Shown here one piece after another: positions 36,333-45,447 of a stretch of DNA of 64,000 bases. The first letter of the stretch is position 1. Each line of letters opens with the position of its first letter. The position numbers and the translations under genes were made by a program. The DNA comes from CBDFHB01 sp965250115 (GTDB lineage Bacteria; Acidobacteriota; Vicinamibacteria; Marinacidobacterales; SMYC01), in contig CBDFNJ010000001.1 in the NCBI GenBank assembly GCA_965250115.1, positions 1,922,001-1,986,000 on the forward strand. The letters run 5' to 3'. The notes under the pieces were generated by a model. It made no database searches. It was not told the DNA's origin and saw only the letters and a program-made list of their open reading frames with translations.

Positions 36333-36389
36333 TTTAAGGATGAAGTAGAGAAACAATCCGGCGATGACGCCGGCCAAAAAACCCACCAT
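36123..36389 (-). CDS. Possible small membrane protein antisense to the pruA 3' end
   Basis: An ATG at 36389 with an AGGAGG ribosome site 6 bases upstream starts VGFLAGVIAGLFLYFILKLL, a convincing single membrane helix. The remaining residues run antisense to the end of pruA and are basic without recognisable features. The good ribosome site and helix argue for a real small gene; the antisense tail argues against the full length. It may be the start of a truncated membrane protein gene. Confidence 0.3.
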   Translation of the reverse strand: MVGFLAGVIAGLFLYFILKLLALQEGITVVGRRGERFFHRTDARPPCQVTGGAGLVVRSRGAASAKRLLTHDRARRLVVDVEIPSALT

Positions 36390-36606
36390 ATTGGCCTCCT
36401 GGAACGGAAGGACAGGCTTTCTTGATCGTCGATAAGAAATGGATGGAAGCTTTGTTCTTATCCTACAGGGATGTCAGTGTGCGCGCTACCGGTGCGCGGG
36501 GTCATCGAAGTGTGTGCTACACACCCGATCTTGAGTTAAAGTCGCCATCACATGCGGTTTCCTCGTGTTCCGGTGTTCTTCGTGCTCGTTCTCTCAGGCC
36601 CGCTGT

Positions 36607-37114
36607 TGTCCCTTCCATAAACTCGAGCTGTATGAGATTGGCGAACTTCCTGCAACCAGAATGCTCTGGTCGTCTTCACGTAGGACGTTTTAAGAGCCGG
36701 CGTCGGCTCTACTCAGGGGTAGAGGTGTAAGCTGGTGCGAAGTCCGGCAGCCGTTCCGAGCGGATCGGCTCAAGCAGCGCGTCGAGTGTACTAATGATGG
36801 AGACCACCGACCTTTGGAATGGCACTGACTTTGCCCATCGCCGGTAACTCTACCCGGCGAGGCTCGGGCGCGTCCTTCTCAAGCGACAAATGAGTCCGGC
36901 ACGAATGATAGTAGTCGACGTATTTGCGTAGGATTCGCTTCAGGTGCCGCTCGTCGAGGACAATCACATGGTCGAGACACTCACGTCGAATGGAGCCGAG
37001 CATCCTTTCGACAAATGGATTCTGCCACGGGGAGCGCGGTGCGGTAAGGACCTGCTCGATCCCGAGACCGTCGACGCGAGTGTCGAAGTACGCTCCGTAG
37101 GTCTGGTCTCGGTC
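36607..37114 (-). mobile_element. Integrase-core IS, left-end fragment
   Basis: It matches 37638..38145 of the complete neighbouring element, from the end TGTCCCTTCCAT through the C-terminal third of the transposase (DQTYGAYFDTRVDGLG to PKVGGLHH, about 105 codons). It is cut on the right by the GTCCTGTGCC repeat at 37116. It lies about 0.5 kb from the full copy in the same orientation. Confidence 0.9.
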
Positions 37115-37115
37115 C

Positions 37116-37174
37116 CGTCCTGTGCCAAAACTCGGCCCTTTTGAAATAGACCACAAATCAGCAGCTTAGACGCT
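37116..37174. repeat. GTCCTGTGCCAAAACTCGG repeat, copy d
   Basis: The shared 19 bases plus CCCTTTTGAAATAGACCACAAATCAGCAGCTTAG are partly present, then the match ends. It joins the integrase-core IS fragment to DNA that leads into a DUF2924 gene. Confidence 0.7.
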
Positions 37175-37379
37175 CTTGGAATCCGCGCAGAATCGAGGGT
37201 ATTTCGCGCCGCAGGGCTGACTTCCGACCCCTGGGCTGCGGGTGGCGAGCGACAGGCCCACCGGGCGTGCGCACGGCTGGCTCAAATCGGCTGCCGGGCG
37301 AGCTGCGGGCAGCGGACTTCGCACCCGGAAGTCCCTCATTAGACTGGACTTTATCGAGCACAAGAGCGAACGTTCGGTG

Positions 37380-37637
37380 ATGCCGCAGGATACAGGGGTT
37401 GGCCGGAACGTCGTTTTGGACGGTTTGGACTTCGCCAGCTTACAGCGGGTCTGGGAGCAGGCCTTCGGGGCTGCTCCCCCACGCTCGCTCTCGCGTGTTT
37501 TCCTGCGCCGCGTTCTTGCGTACGAACGCCAGTGCCGGACCCATGGCTGGCATTCGGCTACAACCCGGCGCGCTCTGGCTGCCATGGCGAACGAGACACC
37601 AAGCTCCGGCGCTCCCGCAGAGTCCGTTTCTGCCGGT
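37380..37637 (+). pseudogene. DUF2924 protein, 3'-truncated
   Basis: From ATG 37380: LDGLDFASLQRVWEQAFG, then APPRSLSRVFLRRVLAYER and TTRRALAAMANE. The W...FG..PP..LSR..L.R.LAY pattern is that of DUF2924, small proteins usually encoded beside a serine recombinase on mobile or phage-like elements. The gene is cut by the integrase-core IS at 37638. A recombinase remnant lies at 39350. Bases 37175..37379 hold no gene I recognise, though the frame is open. Confidence 0.6.
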
Positions 37638-38890
37638 TGTCCCTTCCATAAACTCGAGCTGTATGAGATTGGCGCACCTCCTGCAACCGGAATGCTTTGG
37701 TCGTCTTCATGTAGGACGTTTTAAGAGCCGGCGTCGGCTCTACTCAGGGATAGAGGTGTAAGCTGGTGCGAAGTCCCGCAGCCGTTCCGAGCGGATCGGC
37801 TCAAGCAGCGTGTCGAGTGTAATAATGATGGAGACCACCGACCTTTGGGATGGCTCTCACTTTGCCCATCGCCGGTGACTCTACGCGGCGAGGCTCGGGC
37901 GCGTCTTTTTCAAGCGACAAATGAGTCCGGCACGAATGATAGTAGTCGACGTATTTGCGTAGGATTCGCTTCAGGTGCTGCTCGTCGAGGACGATCACAT
38001 GGTCGAGGCACTCGCGTCGAATGGAGCCGATCATCCTTTCGACGAATGGATTCTGCCACGGGGAGCGCGGTGCGGTAAGGACCTGCTCCATTCCGAGACC
38101 GTCGACGCGAGTATCGAAGTACGCTTCGTAGGTCTGGTCTCGGTCCCGTACCAGGTACCGAGGCGCCGTGTCCCATGGAAAAGCATCGACCATTTGCTGC
38201 GCCGTCCACTCGGCAGAAGGATGTTCGGTGACATTGAAATGAACGATACGGCGACGGTCGTGGCGAAGGACGATGAAGACGAACAGAACTTTGAAGGTTG
38301 CGGTCGGCAAAGTGAAAAAGTCAAGCGACACCAAGTTGTTTGCATGATTATCGAGAAAGCTCCGCCAAGTAGGGGACGGTGGGGTGCGATGGCGAACCAT
38401 ATACTTGGAGACGGCGGCCTGGGAAATGGAGATGCCCAGCTTCGCCAGCTCGCCATGCACGCGGGGAGCTCCCCACAGAGAGTTGGCCCTGCTCATGTTC
38501 CGAATCAGCTCACGTATTTCGGGAGCGACGCCTGGTCGTCCAGGCCTACGCCGTCGGCTCTTCCAAGTCCAATATCGTCTGAACCCACAACGGTGCCAGC
38601 GGACGACCGTCTGAGGTTTCACGATGACGAGGACGCTCTCCCAGTCAGTCCAGATTCTGCGCAACAGCACCCAAAACACGCGGTCGACATTCGAGAGCCG
38701 CGTCCGTTTCACGGAACGGCGGAGGACGGCGAGCTGCTGGCGAAGAGCGACATTCTCGAGAGCCAGCTCGCGACGAGCCTTGAAGGCAGAGATGAGAGCG
38801 GGAACCAACGACGAAATCATGCCGGCATGGTGCTGGCAGACCGGAGATTAATCAAGTTTGGTGCGCGCGGATGAATAAATAGAAGGCACA
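37638..38890 (-). mobile_element. Integrase-core (rve-type) insertion sequence, complete, 1253 bp
   Basis: The ends are short inverted repeats: TGTCCCTTCCAT at the left and, inward from 38890, TGTGCCTTCTAT. Left-end copies occur at 36607 and a right-end copy at 32853, which helps define the boundaries. No target duplication is found, and the flanks are two different broken genes (DUF2924 and lgt), so DNA next to it has been lost or rearranged. Confidence 0.85.
37801..38820 (-). CDS. Integrase-core (rve) DDE transposase
   Basis: A 339-residue protein. The N-terminus has a coiled helix (FKARRELALENVALRQQLAVLR) and a helix-turn-helix with LWGAPRVHGELAKLGISISQ. The integrase core has VSLDFFTLPT (Asp), YLVRDRDQTY (Asp) and NPFVERMIGSIRREC (Glu). 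This type resembles IS3/IS481 transposases but is encoded by one frame. It appears intact and could mobilise the element at 37638..38890. Confidence 0.9.
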   Translation of the reverse strand: MISSLVPALISAFKARRELALENVALRQQLAVLRRSVKRTRLSNVDRVFWVLLRRIWTDWESVLVIVKPQTVVRWHRCGFRRYWTWKSRRRRPGRPGVAPEIRELIRNMSRANSLWGAPRVHGELAKLGISISQAAVSKYMVRHRTPPSPTWRSFLDNHANNLVSLDFFTLPTATFKVLFVFIVLRHDRRRIVHFNVTEHPSAEWTAQQMVDAFPWDTAPRYLVRDRDQTYEAYFDTRVDGLGMEQVLTAPRSPWQNPFVERMIGSIRRECLDHVIVLDEQHLKRILRKYVDYYHSCRTHLSLEKDAPEPRRVESPAMGKVRAIPKVGGLHHYYTRHAA

Positions 38891-39190
38891 CCCCGTGAGA
38901 CGCCAGGCCCCCAAGCCAGTATGCCGGAATGAGGGTAGGGTGCGCGCTGTAGAAGGGCACTCGTCGAATGCGACTTCGATGAGACGCGCTCCGACCAAAA
39001 CGCCCACCACGATGAAAAGGGTGAGGGTGTATACGTCTCTGGAAGTGAGTCCGAGCCGAAGCCTGTGGCGGCGCAGAAACAGATGCAAATGCAGGAATCC
39101 CAGCGAATAGCTAAGCCCATACCACCAGAGATAGACGCCGCCCACTTCGGCAATGATCGGATCGACATTATGAACATAGGGACCGAACAT
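38891..39190 (-). pseudogene. lgt: Prolipoprotein diacylglyceryl transferase, N-terminal fragment
   Basis: From ATG 39190: FGPYVHNVDPIIAEVGGVYL, then WWYGLSYSLGFL and TLTLFIVVGVLVGARLIEVAFDE are the first membrane segments of Lgt. One base seems missing after FDE (expected Trp; the next frame reads SAHPTLIPAYWLGGLASHG). The gene then ends at the integrase-core IS. Lgt is normally essential for lipoprotein maturation, so a functional copy must be elsewhere in the genome. Confidence 0.85.
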
Positions 39191-39202
39191 CTTTTAAGCT
39201 CC

Positions 39203-39345
39203 CCGTCCTGTGCCAAAACTCAGCCCTTTTTTTATAGCTGATAAATCAACAGCTTAGTGTCTGTGTTTGCGACTGGGCCAAGGGCCGTAGGCTCTACAAT
39301 TGTCTTGGGCGGACGGGTCGTCACCATGCAGATGACCACCTAGTC
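39203..39345. repeat. GTCCTGTGCCAAAACTCGG-type repeat, copy e
   Basis: It begins GTCCTGTGCCAAAACTCAG (one mismatch) and continues through AACAGCTTAGTGTCTGTG, CCAAGGGCCGTAGGCTC and ACAATTGTCTTGG to a short ATG frame. It closely parallels the inverted copy at 40463..40594. It is the left end of an IS whose transposase has been lost here. Confidence 0.75.
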
Positions 39346-39349
39346 GAGA

Positions 39350-39480
39350 GCGAATATCGAGGCAATCCGCTATGCTTTCCTGGCACCCGACATCGTCCGT
39401 GCCATTGTCGACGGCCGCCAGCCTGTTGGGCTGACCTCAAGCTACCTCTTGCATCATCTGCTCTCCGACCCCGGCCACCA
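39350..39480 (+). pseudogene. Serine recombinase-like, C-terminal fragment
   Basis: The open frame EAIRYAFLAPDIVRAIVDGRQ, then PVGLTSSYLLHHL, resembles the C-terminal segment of zinc-ribbon serine recombinases (AFLAPEIV.AIL.GRQP). Those genes are usually next to DUF2924 genes, as the fragment at 37380 suggests. It is short, with no catalytic domain. Confidence 0.5.
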
Positions 39481-39533
39481 CGATAGGCAGATTTCGCTCT
39501 CAGCCAAGAGCGGTGCAACAACGCCACGCGCGG

Positions 39534-40211
39534 TCAAGGCTCCGCGTCGCGGTGGAGCACGAGCTCGTCGAACCAAGCGGTGGCTTGCGAGTCCGTGTTG
39601 TCGGTATCGACCATGAGCACGACCCCGGTGACTCGCTCTGCAGGTCGACCGAAGTAGCGCTCGAAATCCGCCGACACGTCGCGCTCTTCCATGAACCACT
39701 CGCCGCTATCCACGTCCCCGCTTCTCAAGACGATGGTCGCCGCTTGGTCGCTGTAAGGGCTCGGGTACACGTTCCCGACACTCTCGTTCCCCGCCCACAC
39801 GTACATGAGAAGCGGCGTCGTGCGCGCGAACGGCGTCCCGTCGAACATGACGGCGACCCTTGCTGCATAGTCGTCGCTTCTCCGCCGCCGCACGTCGTCA
39901 ATGTGCCCGAGGCTCGTCGACACCCGCCATCGCCACGAAAGGATGAGCTCGCCGGTGACATCGACTCGCCGCCAAAGCGCCGACGCAGAGTTCCGGCTAT
40001 CGACGCGAAAGAAACGATTCTCGGCCTCGGTTTCGAGCCGAAACGTATTGGAGCGACGCGCCAAGACGCGCTCCATCCACGGCTTCCTCCACCCGTCGTC
40101 GAAACCCGAGAACAGATCTTCGCCCGCGCTAGTCGCGGCGAAGGCCGTTATCGAGAGCCCCAAGACGACGCGAGCGAGCCATTCGGACGCCTTCGAGGAG
40201 ATGCATGTGCG
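39534..40211 (-). pseudogene. DUF3047 protein joined to a transposase N-terminus
   Basis: Residues after the junction (AGEDLFSGFDDGWRKPWMER, SWRWRVSTSLGHIDDVRRR, DDYAARVAVMFDG, LMYVWAGNESVGNVYPSP, WFMEERDVSADFERYF) are a near-complete DUF3047 domain of unknown function, usually secreted. Its own signal peptide and start are missing. Instead the frame continues upstream without a stop into the N-terminus of an IS transposase (start 40463), giving one chimeric frame of about 309 codons. Whether the fusion is expressed is unknown. Confidence 0.75.
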
Positions 40212-40594
40212 CCTGCGGTACCAGCGCAGAAGCCTAGCGGATGTGGCAACCGACGCAATCTGGGCCAGCGCCTCGCGGCCTAAAGCCTGGGCCTTGACGA
40301 CGAGCCTACGACGGTCGTCGTCCGAGAGCCTGAGACGCTTGCCCCGAAGCCCGGCTCGGAGCACACGGTTCTCCTCTTGCAGGTAGTCGATCACATCCTG
40401 CTGCTGGCGGTTGACCCAGCCAGCCACAACAAGCAGTAGGAATTGCACGTGGTACGTCATCATGGAGCTGAAGATAACACCCTCGGACCAGACGATTGTA
40501 AAGCCTACGGCCCTTGGCCCGGTCGCAAACATAGACACTAAGCTGCTGATTTATGGCCTATTTCAAAAGGGCCGAGTTTTGGCACAGGACGGGG
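40212..40594 (-). mobile_element. IS end with transposase N-terminal fragment (repeat copy f, inverted)
   Basis: Read on the minus strand from 40594, it starts GTCCTGTGCCAAAACTCGG and continues like copies b and e to an ATG at 40463. That ATG begins TYHVQFLLLVVAGWVNRQQQ, then DVIDYLQEENRVLRAGLRGK, the helical N-terminus of an integrase-core transposase. The catalytic part is missing. This copy shows what the repeat is: the left end of an IS just upstream of its transposase gene. Confidence 0.8.
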
Positions 40595-40598
40595 TGCC

Positions 40599-40769
40599 AT
40601 GCTGCGCGCCTACGATAAGGCGACGGGCGAAGAAGTAGGGCAGGTGTTCATGCCCGGGCCGGAGACCGGCTCTGCGATGACCTACATGTTGAACGGCGCA
40701 CAGTACATCGTGCTCGCGACCGGCGGGAGAGCTACGGGGGGACTGGTCGCGTTCAAGCTTCCGTCGTAA
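40599..40769 (+). pseudogene. PQQ-dependent dehydrogenase, C-terminal fragment
   Basis: 56 codons: LRAYDKATGEEVGQVFMPGP, then AMTYMLNGAQYIVLATGG and GLVAFKLPS. This is the last propeller blade of quinoprotein glucose/alcohol dehydrogenases. It is cut on the left by the inverted GTCCTGTGCC repeat. No PQQ-binding part remains. Confidence 0.75.
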
Positions 40770-40851
40770 TCCGGCTCTGATCGAATCGTTGAAACGAAAC
40801 TCCCGATCGCATAGGCTGCCGGTCTCTGTCGATCACGTCTGGAGGGCTAAC

Positions 40852-42612
40852 ATGAAGGGGAGAGCTTCTCGCGTACTTGCGGCCTTGGCTCTGGCGGCAA
40901 ACTGGGCATGTCAGCCGGTGCAGGCGCCCGATACCGCTATCGATAAGGCCGGACCGCCGCCGGGTGCCGTTTGGGACGGCGAAGCGTTCACCTTTCAACA
41001 GGTTCGCGACGATATCTACCACGCCGTTGGTACGGGTAACTTGACCATCGGATGCAACGGCAGCGTCATTATTAATGAGGGTCTACGCGGATTCGTGTGG
41101 GTAAGTCCTGACGGAAAAACAGTGTAACTCATTGTGTGGAAAAGGTATCGAGTACTTCATCAGGTGCTGAAAAGTGGTCCATTTTTAGGATAGGCTAACC
41201 GAGTGAAAAATTCCCAGTCGATCCGCTCGCTGTTTGCGCTGCCAGGTTTCGTGGTGTGCAGGATTGAAGGGTCTATTCGGTGACCGATACGCCCGCGTCA
41301 TCCAGCTCAAGAGGCGAAAAAAACAGCTGTGTGCTCTTACTGTGGGCAACGGTGCCGGGGGCGCTATGACAAGCAAGTGTGCCGGGTCCGCGACCTGTCG
41401 TTGGCAGGCTGGCGGATCTATCTGGAATACGAGCGTTGGCGCGTCAACTGTTCTGGGTGCGGCGGTTTGCATGTAGAACACCTGGACTGGCTGGCGAACA
41501 ACTCGCGCTACACCTAGCGTTTTGCGACGCATGTGGGCAAGCTGTGCCGGACAAGGCGGTGGCCGAGATGGAACGTCTGCGCCTCCTAGTTGAAGGGGTC
41601 AACAACAAAATCCGTGTTCTGCAACGACGCGCCTATGGCTATCGCGACGAGGAATATCTCAAGCTGAAGATCGTGGTGGCATTCCTTCCGCCATTACCCA
41701 GAAATGCCGTCTTCAACCCACACGAATCCGCGTAGACCCATTAATGAGAACGACGTGCTCCTGGTGGACTCTCACATGACGCCGGCCGCTTCATGGGCGC
41801 TCTTGAAAGAGTTGAAAAGCATCACCGACAAGCCCGTGCGCTACGTCGTGAATACCCATTTCCATTTCGACCACGCGCACGGCAACCAGACATTCGGCGA
41901 GGACGTCGAGATCATTGGCCACGAGTTCACCCGCGAGCAGCTAGTATCGGGGGCATCCACGGAAGGTCGCGCCTGGGACGCGTTCGTGGGAGGACTGCCG
42001 GAGCGGATCCAGGAAACAGAGAGCAAGCTCCAGATGGCCATCGACGCGACCGATCCGAACGCCGAAGCGGAACTGCGGAAACAAGTCTCGATTCTGAAGA
42101 ATTATCAAGACGCGACGAATGCGATAGTCCCGACGCCGCCGACGATCACGCTGAGGAAGCGCATGACGCTCACACGCGGAGGCCGGGAGATTCAGCTCCT
42201 GTACTTCGGCCGCGGCCATACGGGTGGTGACGTCGTCGTCTACTTGCCGGAAGACAAGGCCATCGTAACCGGTGACCTCTTGACCAACGGCCTCGCCTAT
42301 ATGGGGAACGCCTACTTGAACGAGTGGGCCGACACGCTCGAGGAGGTCAAGAAACTCGACTTCGACGTCGTACTTCCCGGCCATGGCCGTGCGTTCGAGG
42401 ACATCGAGAAGATCGATCACTTCCAGGCTTATCTGCGCGATTTGTGGCCCAAGATCGTAGCCAAGCACGAGGCGGGCGTCAGTGAGGAAGAAGCAGCCCA
42501 AACGATCGATATGACGAACCACGCGGAGCATTTCTCTCAAATCGACGGGCCGGGCGTGCACCCTCACGCCGTGCAGCGCGCCTACGCGCTCCTCAACGGC
42601 ACCGAGCACTAG
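40852..42612 (+). pseudogene. Secreted metallo-beta-lactamase-fold hydrolase interrupted by ISL3 derivative
   Basis: The ATG at 40852 (GGAGGG upstream) gives a signal peptide (RVLAALALAANWAC), possibly a lipoprotein. The gene runs to GCNGSVIINE, where the 661-bp ISL3 derivative enters, and resumes at 41748 with NDVLLVDSHM. Removing the element and one duplication gives an in-frame 363-residue protein. Zinc ligands are visible in VVNTHFHFDHAHGN (HxHxDH), GRGHTGGDVVVY and VLPGHGRAF. The family includes lactamases, lactonases and glyoxalase-like enzymes; the substrate is unknown. The S9 peptidase gene starts 14 bp after the stop. The 3' part has no further lesions. Confidence 0.9.
41079..41739 (+). 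mobile_element. Non-autonomous ISL3-family deletion derivative, second copy, 661 bp
   Basis: Same length, ends and internal deletion as 22..682, in the opposite orientation. A perfect 8-bp duplication ATTAATGA flanks it (41071..41078 and 41740..41747). The interior keeps the GTG start, the A7 run, the zinc-finger codons (VCSYCGQRCRGRYDK) and the last codons (LPPLPRNAVFNPHESA) of the transposase. It interrupts the metallo-beta-lactamase-fold gene. Confidence 0.93.
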
Positions 42613-42626
42613 CCGGAAGGACGACG

Positions 42627-44624
42627 ATGCGCGTGCATAGGGCCATGTTGGCGCTCACACTCTTGTGCTGCGCCTCCGCATCCATCCTCGCACAGGACAA
42701 ACGGGCCATGACAGTCGACGATCTCCTCGAGCTCGTGAGGATCGGCGACGTTGCCATGACGCCGGACGGTTCCCGAGTCTTCTATTCCGAGCGGCATCTG
42801 GACTGGGAGACGAACAAGTACGAAAAGACTTTCTTCATGATTCCCTCCGAGGGCGGATCACCGGTTCCCTTCGTTCGCAAAGACGGCGGTGAGAATTTTC
42901 TCATCTCACCCGATGGGAAATACTTATCCATGTTGCGAAAGGTCGAGGAAAAACCACAGATATTCATCATGCCCCTGGATGGTGGCGAGGCTCGGCCCTT
43001 GACGGAGCACCGTGGAGAAATCACCGATTACAAATGGACCGGTGATGCGCAAAGCATCGTGTTTATTGCTAAAGAGACGATGGCCGAGGAAGAGGAGAAC
43101 GAGTTCGCGCTCGGAGCCGATCCGATATTCGTCAATGAAGGAGCTGATGGCAAGAACCATGGCCGATGGACGCATCTCTGGCACCTTGATATCGCGTCCG
43201 AGAAGGTAGCTCGTATTACCGGAGAGGACTTTCTCATCGGCGGATTCGATGTGTCGAGCGGCGGCTCTCGCGTCGTGTTTACGGCTCGACGCGACAACCG
43301 CGGGAATTTCCCTTTCTTGTCGGAGCTCTATCTCGTCCGGACGGACGGGAACGACATGAAACCCCTGACCCGCAACCGGGCTCTCGAGAGGGATCCTGTC
43401 TGGGCGCCGGATGGGAGGCGTTTCGTATTCCACGCTACCGATGACCAAGAGTTGGGTCTGCGCAACGGCTACTTGTGGATCCTGAACCCCGACACCGGCG
43501 AGCTCGAGAAACTGGAGGGACAAAACACCGGTAAGATCGACCACCTCGTCTGGACACCCGATGGAAAGAGTCTCCTCTTCAACGAAGTGCACGGCACGAA
43601 CACAAACCTCTACCAGCTCGAGATTGCGTCCGGCAAGGTCGAGGCTCGGACGACACGGACCGGTACGCACCGGGTGCTCGCCTATTCACAGGACAGATCT
43701 CGGTTCGCCTATACATTCGACGACTTCGATACCCCTGCCGATCTCTATAGCTCTGATTCGAACGGGACGAGCGTTCGGCTCACACATTCCAATCCCTGGA
43801 CGGAAGAAGAGATCCTGGCGCCGAAGAGTCGGGTCATTCGCTGGGAAAGTACGGACGGCACTCAGATAGAAGGTGTGTTCTTGCTTCCCGGGAACTATCG
43901 TGCGGGATCTCGGCTACCTCTCGTCCTCGAAATCCATGGCGGCCCCGCCAGCAATTGGGACAACGCCTTCGAGCCCCGGTTCATCATCTACACCGGATTG
44001 GGGTATGCGGTGCTCGGCCCGAATGTTCGGGGTTCGAGTGGCTACGGTGACGACATTCTACGGGGGTTGATGGGAGACGTTGGCGGCGGTGAATACGACG
44101 ATGCGATGAAGGGGGTGGACCACGTGATCGAAGCCGGCTATATAGACCCGGAAAAGATGGGTGTAGCCGGCTGGAGTTGGGGCGGTGTTGCCGCAGGATG
44201 GGTCATCACGCAGACAAACCGTTTCAAAGCCGCCTCCGTGGGTGCCGGCGTCAGCAACTGGATCGGCGAAAGCGGTCCGGGTTTCAACTGGGACGTGGCC
44301 AACTGGTACATCGGCGGGAAGCACTGGACCAAACGGGACGAGTGGCGCCGGCGTTCCGCCATCAACTACGTCGAGAACGTCCAGACACCGACCCTGTTCC
44401 TGCACGGAGAGAGAGACCAGACGAGCAGCACGAACCAGAGCATGGTGTACTTCGACGCCCTTCAGGATCTGGGCGTGCCGACCCGCTTCATCAAGTTCCC
44501 GAGACAGGCACACGGTGTCCGCGAACCGAGGCTGTTGCGAATCCGTGTCGTCGAGGAGATACGCTGGATGCAGAAATACGTCCTGGGTGAAGAATGGACT
44601 CCGTGGGAGCGGGTCCAGCGATAA
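42627..44624 (+). CDS. Secreted S9-family prolyl oligopeptidase / acylaminoacyl peptidase
   Basis: A 665-residue enzyme. A signal peptide (MLALTLLCCASASILAQ) is followed by a WD40-like beta-propeller (TPDGSRVFYSERHLDW, WAPDGRRFVFHATDD, WTPDGKSLLFNEV) and a C-terminal alpha/beta hydrolase domain. That domain has IHGGPASNWDNAFEP, GYAVLGPNVRGSSGYGDD and the nucleophile in GWSWGGVAAGW. The Asp is probably in HGERDQTS and the His in FPRQAHGVREP. Such periplasmic peptidases degrade short peptides and are abundant in Acidobacteriota. Complete; probably cotranscribed with the upstream gene. Confidence 0.95.
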   Translation: MRVHRAMLALTLLCCASASILAQDKRAMTVDDLLELVRIGDVAMTPDGSRVFYSERHLDWETNKYEKTFFMIPSEGGSPVPFVRKDGGENFLISPDGKYLSMLRKVEEKPQIFIMPLDGGEARPLTEHRGEITDYKWTGDAQSIVFIAKETMAEEEENEFALGADPIFVNEGADGKNHGRWTHLWHLDIASEKVARITGEDFLIGGFDVSSGGSRVVFTARRDNRGNFPFLSELYLVRTDGNDMKPLTRNRALERDPVWAPDGRRFVFHATDDQELGLRNGYLWILNPDTGELEKLEGQNTGKIDHLVWTPDGKSLLFNEVHGTNTNLYQLEIASGKVEARTTRTGTHRVLAYSQDRSRFAYTFDDFDTPADLYSSDSNGTSVRLTHSNPWTEEEILAPKSRVIRWESTDGTQIEGVFLLPGNYRAGSRLPLVLEIHGGPASNWDNAFEPRFIIYTGLGYAVLGPNVRGSSGYGDDILRGLMGDVGGGEYDDAMKGVDHVIEAGYIDPEKMGVAGWSWGGVAAGWVITQTNRFKAASVGAGVSNWIGESGPGFNWDVANWYIGGKHWTKRDEWRRRSAINYVENVQTPTLFLHGERDQTSSTNQSMVYFDALQDLGVPTRFIKFPRQAHGVREPRLLRIRVVEEIRWMQKYVLGEEWTPWERVQR

Positions 44625-44639
44625 ACGTCAACCGGCGGC

Positions 44640-44810
44640 GTTAGAGGGGAGCTGGACGACCATGAGGACAGCTTGGATTCCACTCCGCGCAAACTCTGCC
44701 TTTTCTCGCTTGCAGCCGCGCTCGTCATTGGCGGGACGAGCGTCACTGCGCAGTCGAACCCGCAGGGTCAAGAAACTCATGCGGCTTCCCGATAGTAGTG
44801 TCGGAGGAGT
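44640..44810 (+). pseudogene. Remnant of a secreted protein gene
   Basis: One frame contains RKLCLFSLAAALVIGGTSVT, then AQSNPQGQETHAASR and a stop, which reads as a signal peptide with cleavage at AQ. An ATG 44662 in a different frame suggests a frameshift. Nothing after the stop continues the protein. The original gene cannot be identified. Confidence 0.35.
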
Positions 44811-44829
44811 CCGCCGAGCCGTTCCCGAC

Positions 44830-45221
44830 AGCGAAGTACTCGCTTGCCGAGAGGCTTTCCGATCTCCGCCGAGGTTTCGCAGCTCGCCGTCGGTCAGACG
44901 CAGACGGCCGCGGATCTGATTTCGAAGAATGCGATTCTAGGCCACAAGGTACTCGTTCCGCGAGAGCAACTCTTGGTCAACCAATCCTGTGATGTAGGCC
45001 AGCATAGTTTTGGTGGCATCGGTAGGTGCCACCGGCGTCAGCGCGGGTCGCCGTCCGGGCCCAGCCAGGTGAACTGAATGCCGGCTCCGGTTGGGACCAG
45101 CATCGCGTTCTCGAATGGGTATGTACTTCCGAACGGTGCGCGGCGAGACGCGGACGCCAAGCTTGACGAGCAGCTCGTGGGCGATCCTCTCTTCGCCCCA
45201 CGTGATGTTCGCGACCGCCAT
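44830..45221 (-). mobile_element. Remnants of two integrase-core transposase genes
   Basis: The minus strand carries ANITWGEERIAHELLVKLGV, then RVSPRTVRKYIP, an internal helix-turn-helix part of one transposase. Downstream, LAYITGLVDQELLSRNEYLVA, a stop, then NRILRNQIRGRLRLTDGE is the N-terminus of another. Both are interrupted by stops and lack catalytic domains. Confidence 0.65.
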
Positions 45222-45305
45222 TTCAGCGATTAGTTTTTTTCAGCTCCTCTGGCAGCATTGGACGTCCTTTTAGCCGAGACTTCCAACGCCAGAACAGCCG
45301 AAACC

Positions 45306-45434
45306 GTCGTGTCCAAAAACACAAAGGCGTTGCCAAGCCCTTGATGGTTGCGCTCTCCATGATAATGATAGATGAACTCGGCGACGGCCCGGCGCACGGG
45401 TCTTAGAGTTCGTTTGTATTTTTTGACACGACGA
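45306..45434 (-). mobile_element. Miniature IS derivative, about 129 bp
   Basis: Its ends are inverted repeats GTCGTGTCCAAAAACACAAA (left) and, inward from the right, GTCGTGTCAAAAAATACAAA. The interior encodes only a C-terminal piece of an integrase-core transposase (AVAEFIYHYHGERNHQGLGN). The same end type is found at 47117..47335, so these are internal deletion derivatives of one IS family. No full copy is in the window. Confidence 0.7.
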
Positions 45435-45447
45435 CGACGCTGGGATC

